Part shown: positions 34,453 through 42,854 of the stretch, one piece after another
Layout: each line of letters begins with the position of its first letter
Numbering within the stretch: position 1 is the first letter of the stretch
NCBI GenBank assembly: GCA_016185425.1
Contig: JACPNQ010000024.1
Coordinates: forward strand, 248,001-312,000
Length of the DNA: 64,000 nt
From: Acidobacteriota bacterium
GTDB taxonomy: Bacteria > Acidobacteriota > Terriglobia > Bryobacterales > Bryobacteraceae
Reading direction: 5' to 3'
The notes under the pieces: model-generated
Seen by the model: the letters and a program-made list of their open reading frames with translations, nothing else
Databases searched by the model: none
What the model was told of the DNA's origin: nothing
Program-made: the position numbers and the translations under genes

Positions 34453-36387
34453 ATGCGCCATAGCCTGTTTTTCCTAGTCGTCGCGACCCTCCAGGCCCAG
34501 AACGGGACCACCGCCGGCCGCTTTCATGTCGAGCACCCCACGCTCCTCAATCTCGGCTTCGAATGGGCCATTAGCGGCGACGCAAATCGCAATGCAACGG
34601 TCGATGTACAGTACCGCAAGTCGGGCGATGCCGCTTGGCGCAAGGCGATGCCGCTCATTCGCATTGGCGGCGAGAACATCTACCGCCGGCGCGAGGGCCT
34701 CGACTATACCGTGCCCGACGGCTTCGCGGGCAGCATCCTCAATCTTCAGCCCGGTACGGAGTACGAGTGCCAGTTCACCATGAAGGACTCCGACGGCGCG
34801 TCCGGCCAAACCACGCAGACCGTCAAAGTGAAGACGCGCACCGAGCCAATGCCGTATACGGGCGGCCGTACGCTCCACGTCTACTCGCCCGAGTACAAGG
34901 GCCCGAAGGAGGAGCCCAGTTTCCAAAGTGTCCTGCAGGCCTACTATGGTGCGGGGCTTGGCGATTGGAGCGTGGTGTGGGAGCGACGCGCGCAGCCCGG
35001 GGACGTGATCCTCGTTCACGCGGGAATCTATAAGCCGGAGCGCCTTAACTACGTCGACCCGATGATGACACCCTTCGACGGCTCCATGTCGCTTACGCTC
35101 AAAGGCACGCCCGAGAAGCCCATCACCATCAAAGGCGCGGGAGATGGCGAAGTGATCTTCGACGGAGCGGGCAACCACAGCATGTTCGACGTCACCGCCT
35201 CGCGCTATCACATCTTTGAAGGCATCACGATCCGCAACACCGATATCGGTTTCATGGCCGGGCAAAAAGAGGTGCTTGGCGCCGTCGGCCTGACTGTCAA
35301 GAACTGCCGTTTTGAAAACATCGGCTTCGGCGTCTGGACCGAGTACGCCGGCTCCTCGGATTTCTACATCGCCGACAACCTCTTCCTTGGCCGCGACGAT
35401 CGGTTTCGATTGATCGGATGGACCGGGCCTTTGTGGCAGCCGGTCGGCAATTATGGCTCGCACGAGCTAAAGAGTTACTACGCCATCAAGGTCTACGGCC
35501 CTGGCCACGTCATCGCCCACAACGCCATCGCCTATTTCCACGACGCCCTGGGTATCTCCACCTACGGCACGCCGCCATCCGATCCCGATCAGCGCGCCTC
35601 GTCGATCGACATTTACAACAACGACTTCCACATGCTCAACGACGACTTCGTGGAAACCGATGGAGGCGTCCATAACGTGCGCGTCTTCAATAATCGCGGC
35701 GTCAATGCTTTCCACGGCGGCTACAGCTCCCAGCCCACGTTCGGCGGACCCATCTATTTCATTGGCAACATTCTTTACCACGTCGCTTCCGGCACCAGCT
35801 TCAAATTCAGCGCCCACCCGGCGGGCTTGGTTGTCTTCCACAACACGATCATCAACGAGCATGCCGTCGCCGAGCCCTACTCCAACGCGCACTGGCGTAA
35901 CAATCTCTTCATCAGCAAGAACACCGCCGGCCGAGGCGTGATGACGTGGGCCAACGCCACCGACGCTTACAGCTCGGACTACAACGGCTTCCGCCCCAAC
36001 AAAGGCGTCGATGCGCAGTACCGCTGGTTCGCTCCGCCGAAGGGCCAAAGGGTGTACGAGCCAAAACAGGGCGACTGGAAGTCCTTCGCGGCGCTAAAGG
36101 AGTTCAGCGCCGCTACCGGCCAGGAGGCGCACGGGATCGAGGTGGACTACGACATCTTCGAGAAGCTGGAACCGCCTACGGCCACCAATCGCCACGCCGT
36201 CTATCATGCGATGGATCTCAACTTCAGGCTGAAGGCGGGTAGCAAGGCAGTAGATGCGGGCGTCGTCATACCGACGGTGAACGAGAATTTCGCGGGCAAA
36301 GCCCCCGATCTGGGCGCACTGGAATCCGGCAAACCCGAACCCAAATGGGGCCCGCGCTGGATCACCTGGCAACCGTTCTATCGATAA
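34453..36387 (+). CDS. Secreted right-handed parallel beta-helix protein (pectate-lyase-like)
   Basis: A 644-residue protein with a short signal peptide (MRHSLFFLVVATLQAQ). An amino-terminal fibronectin-like part (about 20-130, ending VKVKTRTEP) leads into a parallel beta-helix: coil repeats such as GPGHVIAHNAIAYFHDALG, IDIYNNDFHMLNDD and VHNVRVFNNRGVN (about 200-520). Such folds bind or cleave acidic polysaccharides. Catalytic residues are not obvious from reading. It lies 23 bases after the DUF6702 stop. Confidence 0.82.
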   Translation: MRHSLFFLVVATLQAQNGTTAGRFHVEHPTLLNLGFEWAISGDANRNATVDVQYRKSGDAAWRKAMPLIRIGGENIYRRREGLDYTVPDGFAGSILNLQPGTEYECQFTMKDSDGASGQTTQTVKVKTRTEPMPYTGGRTLHVYSPEYKGPKEEPSFQSVLQAYYGAGLGDWSVVWERRAQPGDVILVHAGIYKPERLNYVDPMMTPFDGSMSLTLKGTPEKPITIKGAGDGEVIFDGAGNHSMFDVTASRYHIFEGITIRNTDIGFMAGQKEVLGAVGLTVKNCRFENIGFGVWTEYAGSSDFYIADNLFLGRDDRFRLIGWTGPLWQPVGNYGSHELKSYYAIKVYGPGHVIAHNAIAYFHDALGISTYGTPPSDPDQRASSIDIYNNDFHMLNDDFVETDGGVHNVRVFNNRGVNAFHGGYSSQPTFGGPIYFIGNILYHVASGTSFKFSAHPAGLVVFHNTIINEHAVAEPYSNAHWRNNLFISKNTAGRGVMTWANATDAYSSDYNGFRPNKGVDAQYRWFAPPKGQRVYEPKQGDWKSFAALKEFSAATGQEAHGIEVDYDIFEKLEPPTATNRHAVYHAMDLNFRLKAGSKAVDAGVVIPTVNENFAGKAPDLGALESGKPEPKWGPRWITWQPFYR

Positions 36388-36457
36388 ATAATTCAGGCTT
36401 CCGCGGCGATTGACCAGTTTGCGGCCTCCTCTCCGCACTATGCGAGTGAGGTCAAAT

Positions 36458-37903
36458 ATGCAACCTATACTCCGCTCCACGATACTGCTGGCCGGCGCTC
36501 TCATTCTGCCGGCCCAACCCGCTGTCCTTACAGGCAGCGGAGAAAACACCTTCCAAATCGACATGCCCGCCGAACCCAAGTGGCAGTCGTTCGTGAACGG
36601 CAAGTCCGTCGGCCGTATGACCGTCGAAGTACCCGGCGCCGCCGCTTGCCGTTTCGAGTTCGACTACCTGGGCCTCGCCGATGGCGAAGAGATGTTCGTC
36701 TATTCTTCCGGCGGCGCCGTTCACGGCCCGTACACCGGTAACGGGCCGATCAACTTCCCCAGCTTCGAGAGCCAGTGGCTCCCCGGCAATCGCTTCTCCG
36801 TGGAAGTAACCGGTACACCAACCGCATCCTGGCCTTTCCTCACCCGTTCGCTCACTTGCCGGGAAAGTAGTGAGGGCCTCGCTTTCAAACAGCGATTCAC
36901 ACCCAGCCGCGGCCCCGGGAAGGGTCTCAGCCGCACAGGAGTGCTCAACAACTCCATCGTCGCCTATCGCGATTTCGAGGGCCGTGCCGTGTTCGAAAGC
37001 GATATCCTCTTCCAGCCGGGAGAACAAGGCAAAAAGACCAACGGCGAACGCGATTCCATCACAAACATCGGCGCAAGCCGTTACTGGCCCGGCGCGAGGA
37101 TCCCCTACGAACCTCCGTCAGTCGGCTTCTCACCCGATGAGGAAGACAGAATCAACGCGGCCGTCGCCTATTGGAATGGCCTATTCCCTGGCTTATTCGC
37201 CAAGCGCACTACCGAAGCCGACTACGTCATATTCGACTGGTATCCCGGCGTCTGCCAGTCCCACGTCGGCCGGGCCGGCGGCTCGCAGCGTGTTCTTCTC
37301 GATTCGTCGTGTGGAACGCAGGCGATACGCCACGAACTCGGTCATGTCATAGGCCTTTGGCACGAGCAGAGCCGGCAGGACAGAGACACCTACATCAAGG
37401 TCAACTACGACAGAATCAAGGACGGCTATGCTAATGATTTCGATATCGTCCCGAGCAACTACGGACTCGACGTCGGGGCCTACGACTACTACTCCCTGAT
37501 GCACTATTCGCGGTATGCCTTTACGACTGGCGGCACAACCATTGACCCTCTACAGCCGCTCGCCAATGGGTATATTCTCGGCACCACCAGCAACGCCTCG
37601 ACGGGAGACATTGCCGGTGTTAAGCATCTCATCTGCGTATCCGCGCTGAAGGTCCCAACATCAAAATCGATTCCGAACGATGTCGACGGCATCGTTCTCT
37701 CCATCACGGTCACGGCGCCGAACTACTGTTCCTGGAAGGCAACGGAAGGTGCCTCCTGGATCACGCTGGTTAAATCGTCTGGAGCAGGCGGCGAATCTGT
37801 CACCTTCAAGGCCGCGCCGAATGCAGCTCTGTATACGCGGTCGGCAAACATCACGGTCAACGGCGTGGCGGTTAAAATCATCCAAGCCGGGGGCGCAATA
37901 TAA
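36458..37903 (+). CDS. Secreted astacin-type (M12A) metalloprotease with C-terminal BACON domain
   Basis: A 481-residue protein with a signal peptide (STILLAGALILPAQP). An amino-terminal beta domain of about 180 residues precedes the astacin domain. The zinc motif HELGHVIGLWH at residues 292-302 (HExxHxxGxxH) and the Met-turn SLMHYSRYAF are both present, so it should be active. The C-terminus (about 400-481) matches the BACON/Ig-like pattern (CSWKATEGASWITL ... ITVNGVAVKIIQAG), which often binds glycans or mucin. The ATG at 36458 has a GAGGT site; 36440 is a weaker alternative. Confidence 0.88.
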   Translation: MQPILRSTILLAGALILPAQPAVLTGSGENTFQIDMPAEPKWQSFVNGKSVGRMTVEVPGAAACRFEFDYLGLADGEEMFVYSSGGAVHGPYTGNGPINFPSFESQWLPGNRFSVEVTGTPTASWPFLTRSLTCRESSEGLAFKQRFTPSRGPGKGLSRTGVLNNSIVAYRDFEGRAVFESDILFQPGEQGKKTNGERDSITNIGASRYWPGARIPYEPPSVGFSPDEEDRINAAVAYWNGLFPGLFAKRTTEADYVIFDWYPGVCQSHVGRAGGSQRVLLDSSCGTQAIRHELGHVIGLWHEQSRQDRDTYIKVNYDRIKDGYANDFDIVPSNYGLDVGAYDYYSLMHYSRYAFTTGGTTIDPLQPLANGYILGTTSNASTGDIAGVKHLICVSALKVPTSKSIPNDVDGIVLSITVTAPNYCSWKATEGASWITLVKSSGAGGESVTFKAAPNAALYTRSANITVNGVAVKIIQAGGAI

Positions 37904-37913
37904 CGATGGGATC

Positions 37914-37940
37914 GGAGGGCCGGATTGAACCAGGCCCTCC
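37914..37940 (+). terminator. Hairpin after the astacin gene
   Basis: GGAGGGCC (37914-37921) pairs perfectly with GGCCCTCC (37933-37940) around an 11-base loop, 10 bases after the astacin stop. There is no U-tract, so termination efficiency is uncertain. It separates this gene from the kinase. Confidence 0.45.
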
Positions 37941-37961
37941 GCCATGCGATGATCAGGTACA

Positions 37962-39551
37962 GTGCAATCCCCGATACGTGGACAGTATCAACCGCTGGAA
38001 AAACTTGGTTCCGGCGGGATGGGCGAAGTCTATAAAGCGAGAGACTTGAAGCTCAATCGCACGGTCGCGCTCAAGGTCCTTCGCGCCGATCAGAGTGACG
38101 ACCCTGGACGCCGCCAGCGTTTCATTCAGGAAGCGCAAGCCGCCTCCGCGCTCAATCATCCCAACATCATCACCATTCACGACATCGTCTCCGAGTCCGG
38201 CATCGACATCATGGTGATGGAGATGGTGCCCGGACGGACGCTCAATGAAGTGATACCCCGCGGGGGCCTTCGGGTGCCGCAGGTCATCAACTACAGCGCG
38301 CAGATCGCTGACGCCCTCGCCGCGGCCCACGGGGCTGGTATCATCCACCGCGATCTGAAGCCCAGCAACATCATGGTCACCGATCGCGATCACGTGAAGC
38401 TCCTCGACTTCGGCCTGGCGAAGCTCAATCAGGGCGCCTCCTTCAATAGCGATCCCGATGAGACGAATCTGGCTCCTCTTACCATGCAAGGTTCCATCGT
38501 CGGCACTCTCTGTTACATGTCGCCGGAGCAGGCGCAGGGCAAACCGGCTGACGTGCGGTCCGACATCTTTTCCTTTGGCGCCGTCCTTTATGAGATGGCC
38601 ACCGGGATCCGCGCCTTTACCGGTGACAACGGCATCAGCATGTTGTCCAGCGTGCTCCGTGACGAGCCTCGCCGCATTCTCGAAATCATACCCGATGTGC
38701 CGCCTGTCCTCTCCGACGTCATTCATCGCTGCCTGGCAAAGCACCCCGACGCGCGCTTTCAGACGATGAATGAACTTCGCGATGGCTTTGTCCGGCTTCG
38801 CCAACTCTCCGATTCCGGCACCCTCTATGCACAGACGCCGCTCCCGGAAACTGTCGCGGTCGCGCCGCAGCCCGTTCCGTGGCAAGCCCCGCCGGTGCAA
38901 GCTCCCGCGCGGCGCGGCTGGCTCTGGCCGCTCGCTGCCGTTGCCGCTATCGGCATCGCCTCGGCTGGTCTCTGGTTCACCCGTAACAAATCGGCCGAGC
39001 CAGCGCCCGCCGCTGTTGCAAACCCTCCGGCCGATGTTGCTCCGGCAACGCCCAAACCCAGTCCCACCGCAACTCCCGGGGCGCCGCCCTCGCCGGCCGC
39101 GGCACCAACCGCGCAGTCCATCACGCCGGCTGCTCCGGTCGCGCTGCTCGTCAACATTCCCGACGGCACACCGGTTCCGCTGGAACTGCTCGCTGACATT
39201 CCTGCCGACGCCGAGCCCGGCCGCGCGATTCCGTTTCGGGTCACGGCCGACGTCAAGGTCGGCGGCGAAGTCGTCATCGCGAAAGGCGCCGGCGCTTCGG
39301 CTGGACTCTATGCCCGCGAAAAGAAACGGTTCCTGGTCGTTGGACGCGGCACGAAAATTACCGTCCAGATGAACACGGTGGAATCGCCCGACGGCGCCAA
39401 GCTGAAAATCCGCGCCACTGCCGCTCCGGACGCCGAATCCGTCCGCACCATTGAGTCGCCCGGCCAAAAATCAAAGACGATCGCCGTCGCTAAGGGCGCA
39501 ACGACGCTCGCCTACACCGCCGGCCAGCAAGCCGTGCGGGTCAAACACTAA
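37962..39551 (+). CDS. Membrane Ser/Thr protein kinase (PknB type) with unusual C-terminal domain
   Basis: A 529-residue protein. The kinase domain occupies 9-265: G-loop GSGGMGEV at 16-23, catalytic lysine K38, HRDLKPSN at 129-136, DFG at 149-151 and a YMSPEQAQGK activation segment. A single membrane helix lies near 321-341, followed by a Pro/Ala-rich stretch and a compact outer domain (about 390-500) that I do not recognise; it replaces the usual PASTA repeats. GTG at 37962 is the start; the ATGs just upstream are stopped or out of frame. The 3' end overlaps the convergent propeller gene by four bases. Confidence 0.9.
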   Translation: MQSPIRGQYQPLEKLGSGGMGEVYKARDLKLNRTVALKVLRADQSDDPGRRQRFIQEAQAASALNHPNIITIHDIVSESGIDIMVMEMVPGRTLNEVIPRGGLRVPQVINYSAQIADALAAAHGAGIIHRDLKPSNIMVTDRDHVKLLDFGLAKLNQGASFNSDPDETNLAPLTMQGSIVGTLCYMSPEQAQGKPADVRSDIFSFGAVLYEMATGIRAFTGDNGISMLSSVLRDEPRRILEIIPDVPPVLSDVIHRCLAKHPDARFQTMNELRDGFVRLRQLSDSGTLYAQTPLPETVAVAPQPVPWQAPPVQAPARRGWLWPLAAVAAIGIASAGLWFTRNKSAEPAPAAVANPPADVAPATPKPSPTATPGAPPSPAAAPTAQSITPAAPVALLVNIPDGTPVPLELLADIPADAEPGRAIPFRVTADVKVGGEVVIAKGAGASAGLYAREKKRFLVVGRGTKITVQMNTVESPDGAKLKIRATAAPDAESVRTIESPGQKSKTIAVAKGATTLAYTAGQQAVRVKH

Positions 39552-40570
39552 GGCAGCACCAGCACGCCCCACGGCGAGCCTGTCAGCATCACCTTCTTCG
39601 TCACGGCCTTCGCCGCTACGTCGATGACCGACATATCATTTGAGGGTCCATTCGCCGAATAAAGCGTCTTCCCATCCGGCGACAACGCGATGCCCCAAGG
39701 CCGCTGTCCCGCTTCGAAGGACGTCTCTACTTTCCGCGTCGCCGTGTCCAACACAAAGATCTTTTTCCCGCGACCTGTGCTGACGAACAGCTTCGCCGCA
39801 TCTTTGGACAACAACACCGCCATCGGTTTTACCACGCCCGTCTCCCCGAGCGTGATCGTCTCGATCACCTTGCTTTGCTCCGTGTCGAAATAGACAACGG
39901 TCCCGTCGTTTTCGGCGTTCACCCATGCCATCTTGTTATCGGGCATGCATGCAATCGTCCGCGGACGCCGGCCCACCTTCAAGCTGCTTACGACCTTCGC
40001 CGACGCCGCGTCGATCTTATAGACCGTCCCCGCGTCTTCCGATGTCGTAAACACGAACTTGCCGTTCGGACTCACCTTCACTCCTTCCGGCTCTTCGCCC
40101 GTTGGCAGCGTCGCGATAATCTTCTCTGTCGCCAGATCGAGAATCGATACGCCCGCCGCATCCTCGTTGGACACATACAGCAGCTTTCCGTCCTGGCTGA
40201 TGTCGAACTCCTCCGGGTCGGAACCGCTGTTCAACATCTTCACCACTTTGCCCTGCGCCACGTCGTAAACGCCGATGCCGTCCGCGCTTTTGTCGGGCGG
40301 CGGCAGTGTACTTTCGTCCACGCCTGGTCCCGCGATCGGCGACCCGCTCAACGCCACGTAGATCAGCTTCCCGTCCGGGCTCGCATGAATGCCCCGCGGC
40401 CGCTTCCCCAGCGGCACGGTTGATACAACTTCGTGCGTCGTCGAGTCGATCACGCTCAGATCGCCCGAGCGCTCGTTCGTCACGTAGATCCGGTAGCCCT
40501 TCGGTTTCTCCGGCGCCTTCGCGCATCCGCACAGCATCGCCACCAACACTGCAGTTAATCCCAGACGCAT
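39548..40570 (-). CDS. YncE-like beta-propeller lipoprotein
   Basis: A 340-residue propeller with a lipobox (MLCGC, Cys16). It has regular seven-bladed repeats of the form ISQDGKLLYVSNEDAAGVSILDLATEKI. YncE-like proteins bind DNA or act as scaffolds in metabolism; here the lipid anchor places it at the envelope. It is the last gene of a unit that also includes a dihaem peroxidase and a Cu/metal-binding lipoprotein, starting one base after the latter's stop. Confidence 0.85.
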   Translation of the reverse strand: MRLGLTAVLVAMLCGCAKAPEKPKGYRIYVTNERSGDLSVIDSTTHEVVSTVPLGKRPRGIHASPDGKLIYVALSGSPIAGPGVDESTLPPPDKSADGIGVYDVAQGKVVKMLNSGSDPEEFDISQDGKLLYVSNEDAAGVSILDLATEKIIATLPTGEEPEGVKVSPNGKFVFTTSEDAGTVYKIDAASAKVVSSLKVGRRPRTIACMPDNKMAWVNAENDGTVVYFDTEQSKVIETITLGETGVVKPMAVLLSKDAAKLFVSTGRGKKIFVLDTATRKVETSFEAGQRPWGIALSPDGKTLYSANGPSNDMSVIDVAAKAVTKKVMLTGSPWGVLVLP

Positions 40571-40571
40571 A

Positions 40572-41312
40572 TCAGTTTCCCTTAAGACGAAATGTCAATT
40601 CTCTCTTTGCCGACGCGGCCAGTGTCACCGCCTGTTCCTCGGTCCCGAGCTTCTCCTGCCACGCCGCAACGGTATAACTACCCGGCGGTACGTTGCGGAT
40701 TTCAAAACTGCCATCCGCGCCCGTCACGGCGAAATACGGATGATCCAGCACGCCGATCCAGGCGCGCATCCAGTTGTGGACGTTGCATTTTACCGGAATC
40801 ATCACCTCAGGTACCGCGAACCTCCGCACCAGGGGCGGGTCCTCCGGAGCCTGGCTCTGGTTCCAATCGCGGTTCCTCCGCGGCTGCGGATGAATGTTGT
40901 GCGTTACCGGATCGGAATTGGTTACGCGCAGCGGCTGCCCTGTTTGCATGCCGATCACGCGCGGCGTAAACCAACAACCCTTCTGATCGATCACTACCGC
41001 CTCCTTCACCGGGGCGAAAGCCTTTCCTTCAAGGCCGGTCTTCAAGTACACGAACACATTGCCCACGCCGCCCTCGGAGCCCAGAATTACACCCTCTTCG
41101 GTGATCGTGCCACCCTTGTGCAGCTTCATGCACTGTGCATCCGCGTCGAGCGGGATCACCCTCGCCGCGGGCTTCTTGCCGCTGAATTTCACCGTCCCGC
41201 GAATCGTCCCCGCCGTGCTCGCGTCCACTCGAAAATATGAGGGTGCTTCTACGGGTTTCGGAGGCGGCGCGCACCCCGCAAGAAGCACGATCAGCAACAG
41301 GAAGGAGATCAC
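40572..41312 (-). CDS. Lipoprotein with carboxypeptidase-regulatory-like and cupredoxin-like features
   Basis: A 246-residue lipoprotein with a lipobox (LAGC, Cys14). The central part resembles a cupredoxin (VTNSDPVTHNIHP, then PVKCNVHNWMRAWIGV), with the His, Cys-x-x-His and Met positions expected for a type 1 copper site. The end is a small carboxypeptidase-regulatory domain (GSFEIRNVPPGSYTVAAW). Similar proteins accompany MauG-like peroxidases and methylamine-utilisation genes in bacteria. It lies between the peroxidase gene (12 bases upstream) and the propeller gene (1 base downstream), so an electron-carrier role is plausible. Confidence 0.78.
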   Translation of the reverse strand: MISFLLLIVLLAGCAPPPKPVEAPSYFRVDASTAGTIRGTVKFSGKKPAARVIPLDADAQCMKLHKGGTITEEGVILGSEGGVGNVFVYLKTGLEGKAFAPVKEAVVIDQKGCWFTPRVIGMQTGQPLRVTNSDPVTHNIHPQPRRNRDWNQSQAPEDPPLVRRFAVPEVMIPVKCNVHNWMRAWIGVLDHPYFAVTGADGSFEIRNVPPGSYTVAAWQEKLGTEEQAVTLAASAKRELTFRLKGN

Positions 41313-41324
41313 CAGTTTAGTGTA

Positions 41325-42359
41325 TTACCGAACCATCTTCGGCTCACTCGTTAACGCTTCCAAAAACGCGACCAGGTCCTCCCGCTCCTGCCCCGACAGC
41401 GTCAGCGGCTTGATCCTTTTGTCGAGGTAAGGATTCGAGCTCCCGCCACCCACGTAAAAATCTACGACGGTGCGCAGCGTCTTCAAGCTTCCGTCATGCA
41501 TGTACGGCCCGCTCTTCGCCACGTTGCGCAAGGACGGCGTCTTAAACGCACCCTTGTCGCTTTCCGCGTGCGTCTGTTCATACCGTCCCAGGTCCGTCAA
41601 CTCGCCTTCCGCGTTCAGACCTACGCCGATATTGTGGAACAGCCCATCGGTGAAGAGCGCGAAATCCTCCTTCACCACATGACAGGCCGCGCAGTTGCCC
41701 TTGTCCTTGCTCATGAATACATTCAATCCGCGTATTGCCGCTTCCGAAAGCGCGCTCTTCTCTCCGCCGTACAAATACCGGTCCACGGCCGAGCCCCCGC
41801 TCAGCACGGTGCGCTCATACGTTGCGATTGCCTTCTGAATATGCGGCATCGTGATCGCGCCATGGCCAAACGCCTTCGCGAACATCGTTTTGTATTCCGG
41901 GTCGTCGTTGATCCGCACCGCACACTCGGTATGCGGGAGGTCCATCTCGATTGGATTTGCAATCGGCCCGGCGGCCTGTTCTTCCAACGACGCCGCACGT
42001 CCATCCCAAAACTGCCGTGGGCTATATGCCGCGTTCACCACCGCCGGCGCGTTCCGCTTTCCAAATTGTTTGCGAACGCCCATCGCCGTCTTCCGCCCGT
42101 CGCTGAATCCGTGCTCCGGACTATGGCACGACGCGCAGGAGACAGAGCCGTCGCTTGATAGGCGTGGATCGAAATAGAGCTTCTTCCCCAACGCGAGCGT
42201 CTCCGCGGTGGGTGGATTATCGGCAGGGATTGGCACCGGCGGCAGCCCGAGCGGTGCTGCTATTTCGATCGCTTTCCCAATCGGCCGGTCCCCAGCGGCC
42301 TTCCCGCACGATAGCAGCAGCAATGCGGGCGCCAGCGTTGCAATCAACCTCGATGTCAT
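41325..42359 (-). CDS. Dihaem cytochrome c peroxidase / MauG-like lipoprotein
   Basis: A 344-residue protein with a lipobox-like LLSC (Cys18). It has two haem c motifs, CASCH at 75-79 and CAACH at 223-227, and the CcP/MauG features FDPRLSSDG, RNAPAVVN and MHDGSLKTLRTVVDFY near the end. It either reduces H2O2 or, like MauG, carries out protein oxidation. It heads a three-gene operon with the cupredoxin-like lipoprotein and the propeller, which could be the electron donor or substrate. Confidence 0.9.
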   Translation of the reverse strand: MTSRLIATLAPALLLLSCGKAAGDRPIGKAIEIAAPLGLPPVPIPADNPPTAETLALGKKLYFDPRLSSDGSVSCASCHSPEHGFSDGRKTAMGVRKQFGKRNAPAVVNAAYSPRQFWDGRAASLEEQAAGPIANPIEMDLPHTECAVRINDDPEYKTMFAKAFGHGAITMPHIQKAIATYERTVLSGGSAVDRYLYGGEKSALSEAAIRGLNVFMSKDKGNCAACHVVKEDFALFTDGLFHNIGVGLNAEGELTDLGRYEQTHAESDKGAFKTPSLRNVAKSGPYMHDGSLKTLRTVVDFYVGGGSSNPYLDKRIKPLTLSGQEREDLVAFLEALTSEPKMVR

Positions 42360-42404
42360 GAACCGATTCCATTATCTCCTGAGCGACAATAAGGAAGAAG
42401 CCGC

Positions 42405-42854
42405 ATGCGATTTCTTGTTCTATGTATCTTCGGCGCCAGCCTCTTTGCCGCCGGCAATGGCAAGCAACTACCCGAAGGCCCGGGCCGCGCAACGACGCAG
42501 CGGCTTTGCGGCTCATGCCACGGCTTCGGCAACTTCGTGCGCCGCCGTGAGACACGCGACGGCTGGAACTCTGTGATCGAGGACATGATTCGCCGCGGCG
42601 CGAAGGGCGAGGAAGAGGAATGGGCCGAAGTATCGGACTATCTCGTCGCACAGTTCTCCCCGGTGCGCGTGAACGTCAACCAGGCCGATGCCTCCGCGAT
42701 TGCCGAAGCTTTGCGATTGAAGCCCGAGCAAGCCGCCGCGATTGTGAAGCACCGCACCGATCACGGCGGATTCAAGTCGTTCGAGGAGCTCCAAAAAGTC
42801 CCTGGCGTTGACACGGCTCTCCTCGAATCCCGCCGCGCCCAGATCGACTTCTAG
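42405..42854 (+). CDS. Cytochrome c motif fused to a ComEA-type helix-hairpin-helix domain
   Basis: A 149-residue protein with a signal peptide (MRFLVLCIFGASLFAA). A cytochrome-like region carries one haem motif CGSCH at 35-39 (RLCGSCHGF), followed at residues 88-149 by a helix-hairpin-helix pair (NVNQADASAIAEALRLK ... GGFKSFEELQKVPGV) typical of ComEA and other DNA-binding proteins. The combination of a haem and an HhH domain in one small exported protein is unusual. It is divergent from the peroxidase operon and overlaps the convergent gene by four bases. Confidence 0.8.
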   Translation: MRFLVLCIFGASLFAAGNGKQLPEGPGRATTQRLCGSCHGFGNFVRRRETRDGWNSVIEDMIRRGAKGEEEEWAEVSDYLVAQFSPVRVNVNQADASAIAEALRLKPEQAAAIVKHRTDHGGFKSFEELQKVPGVDTALLESRRAQIDF

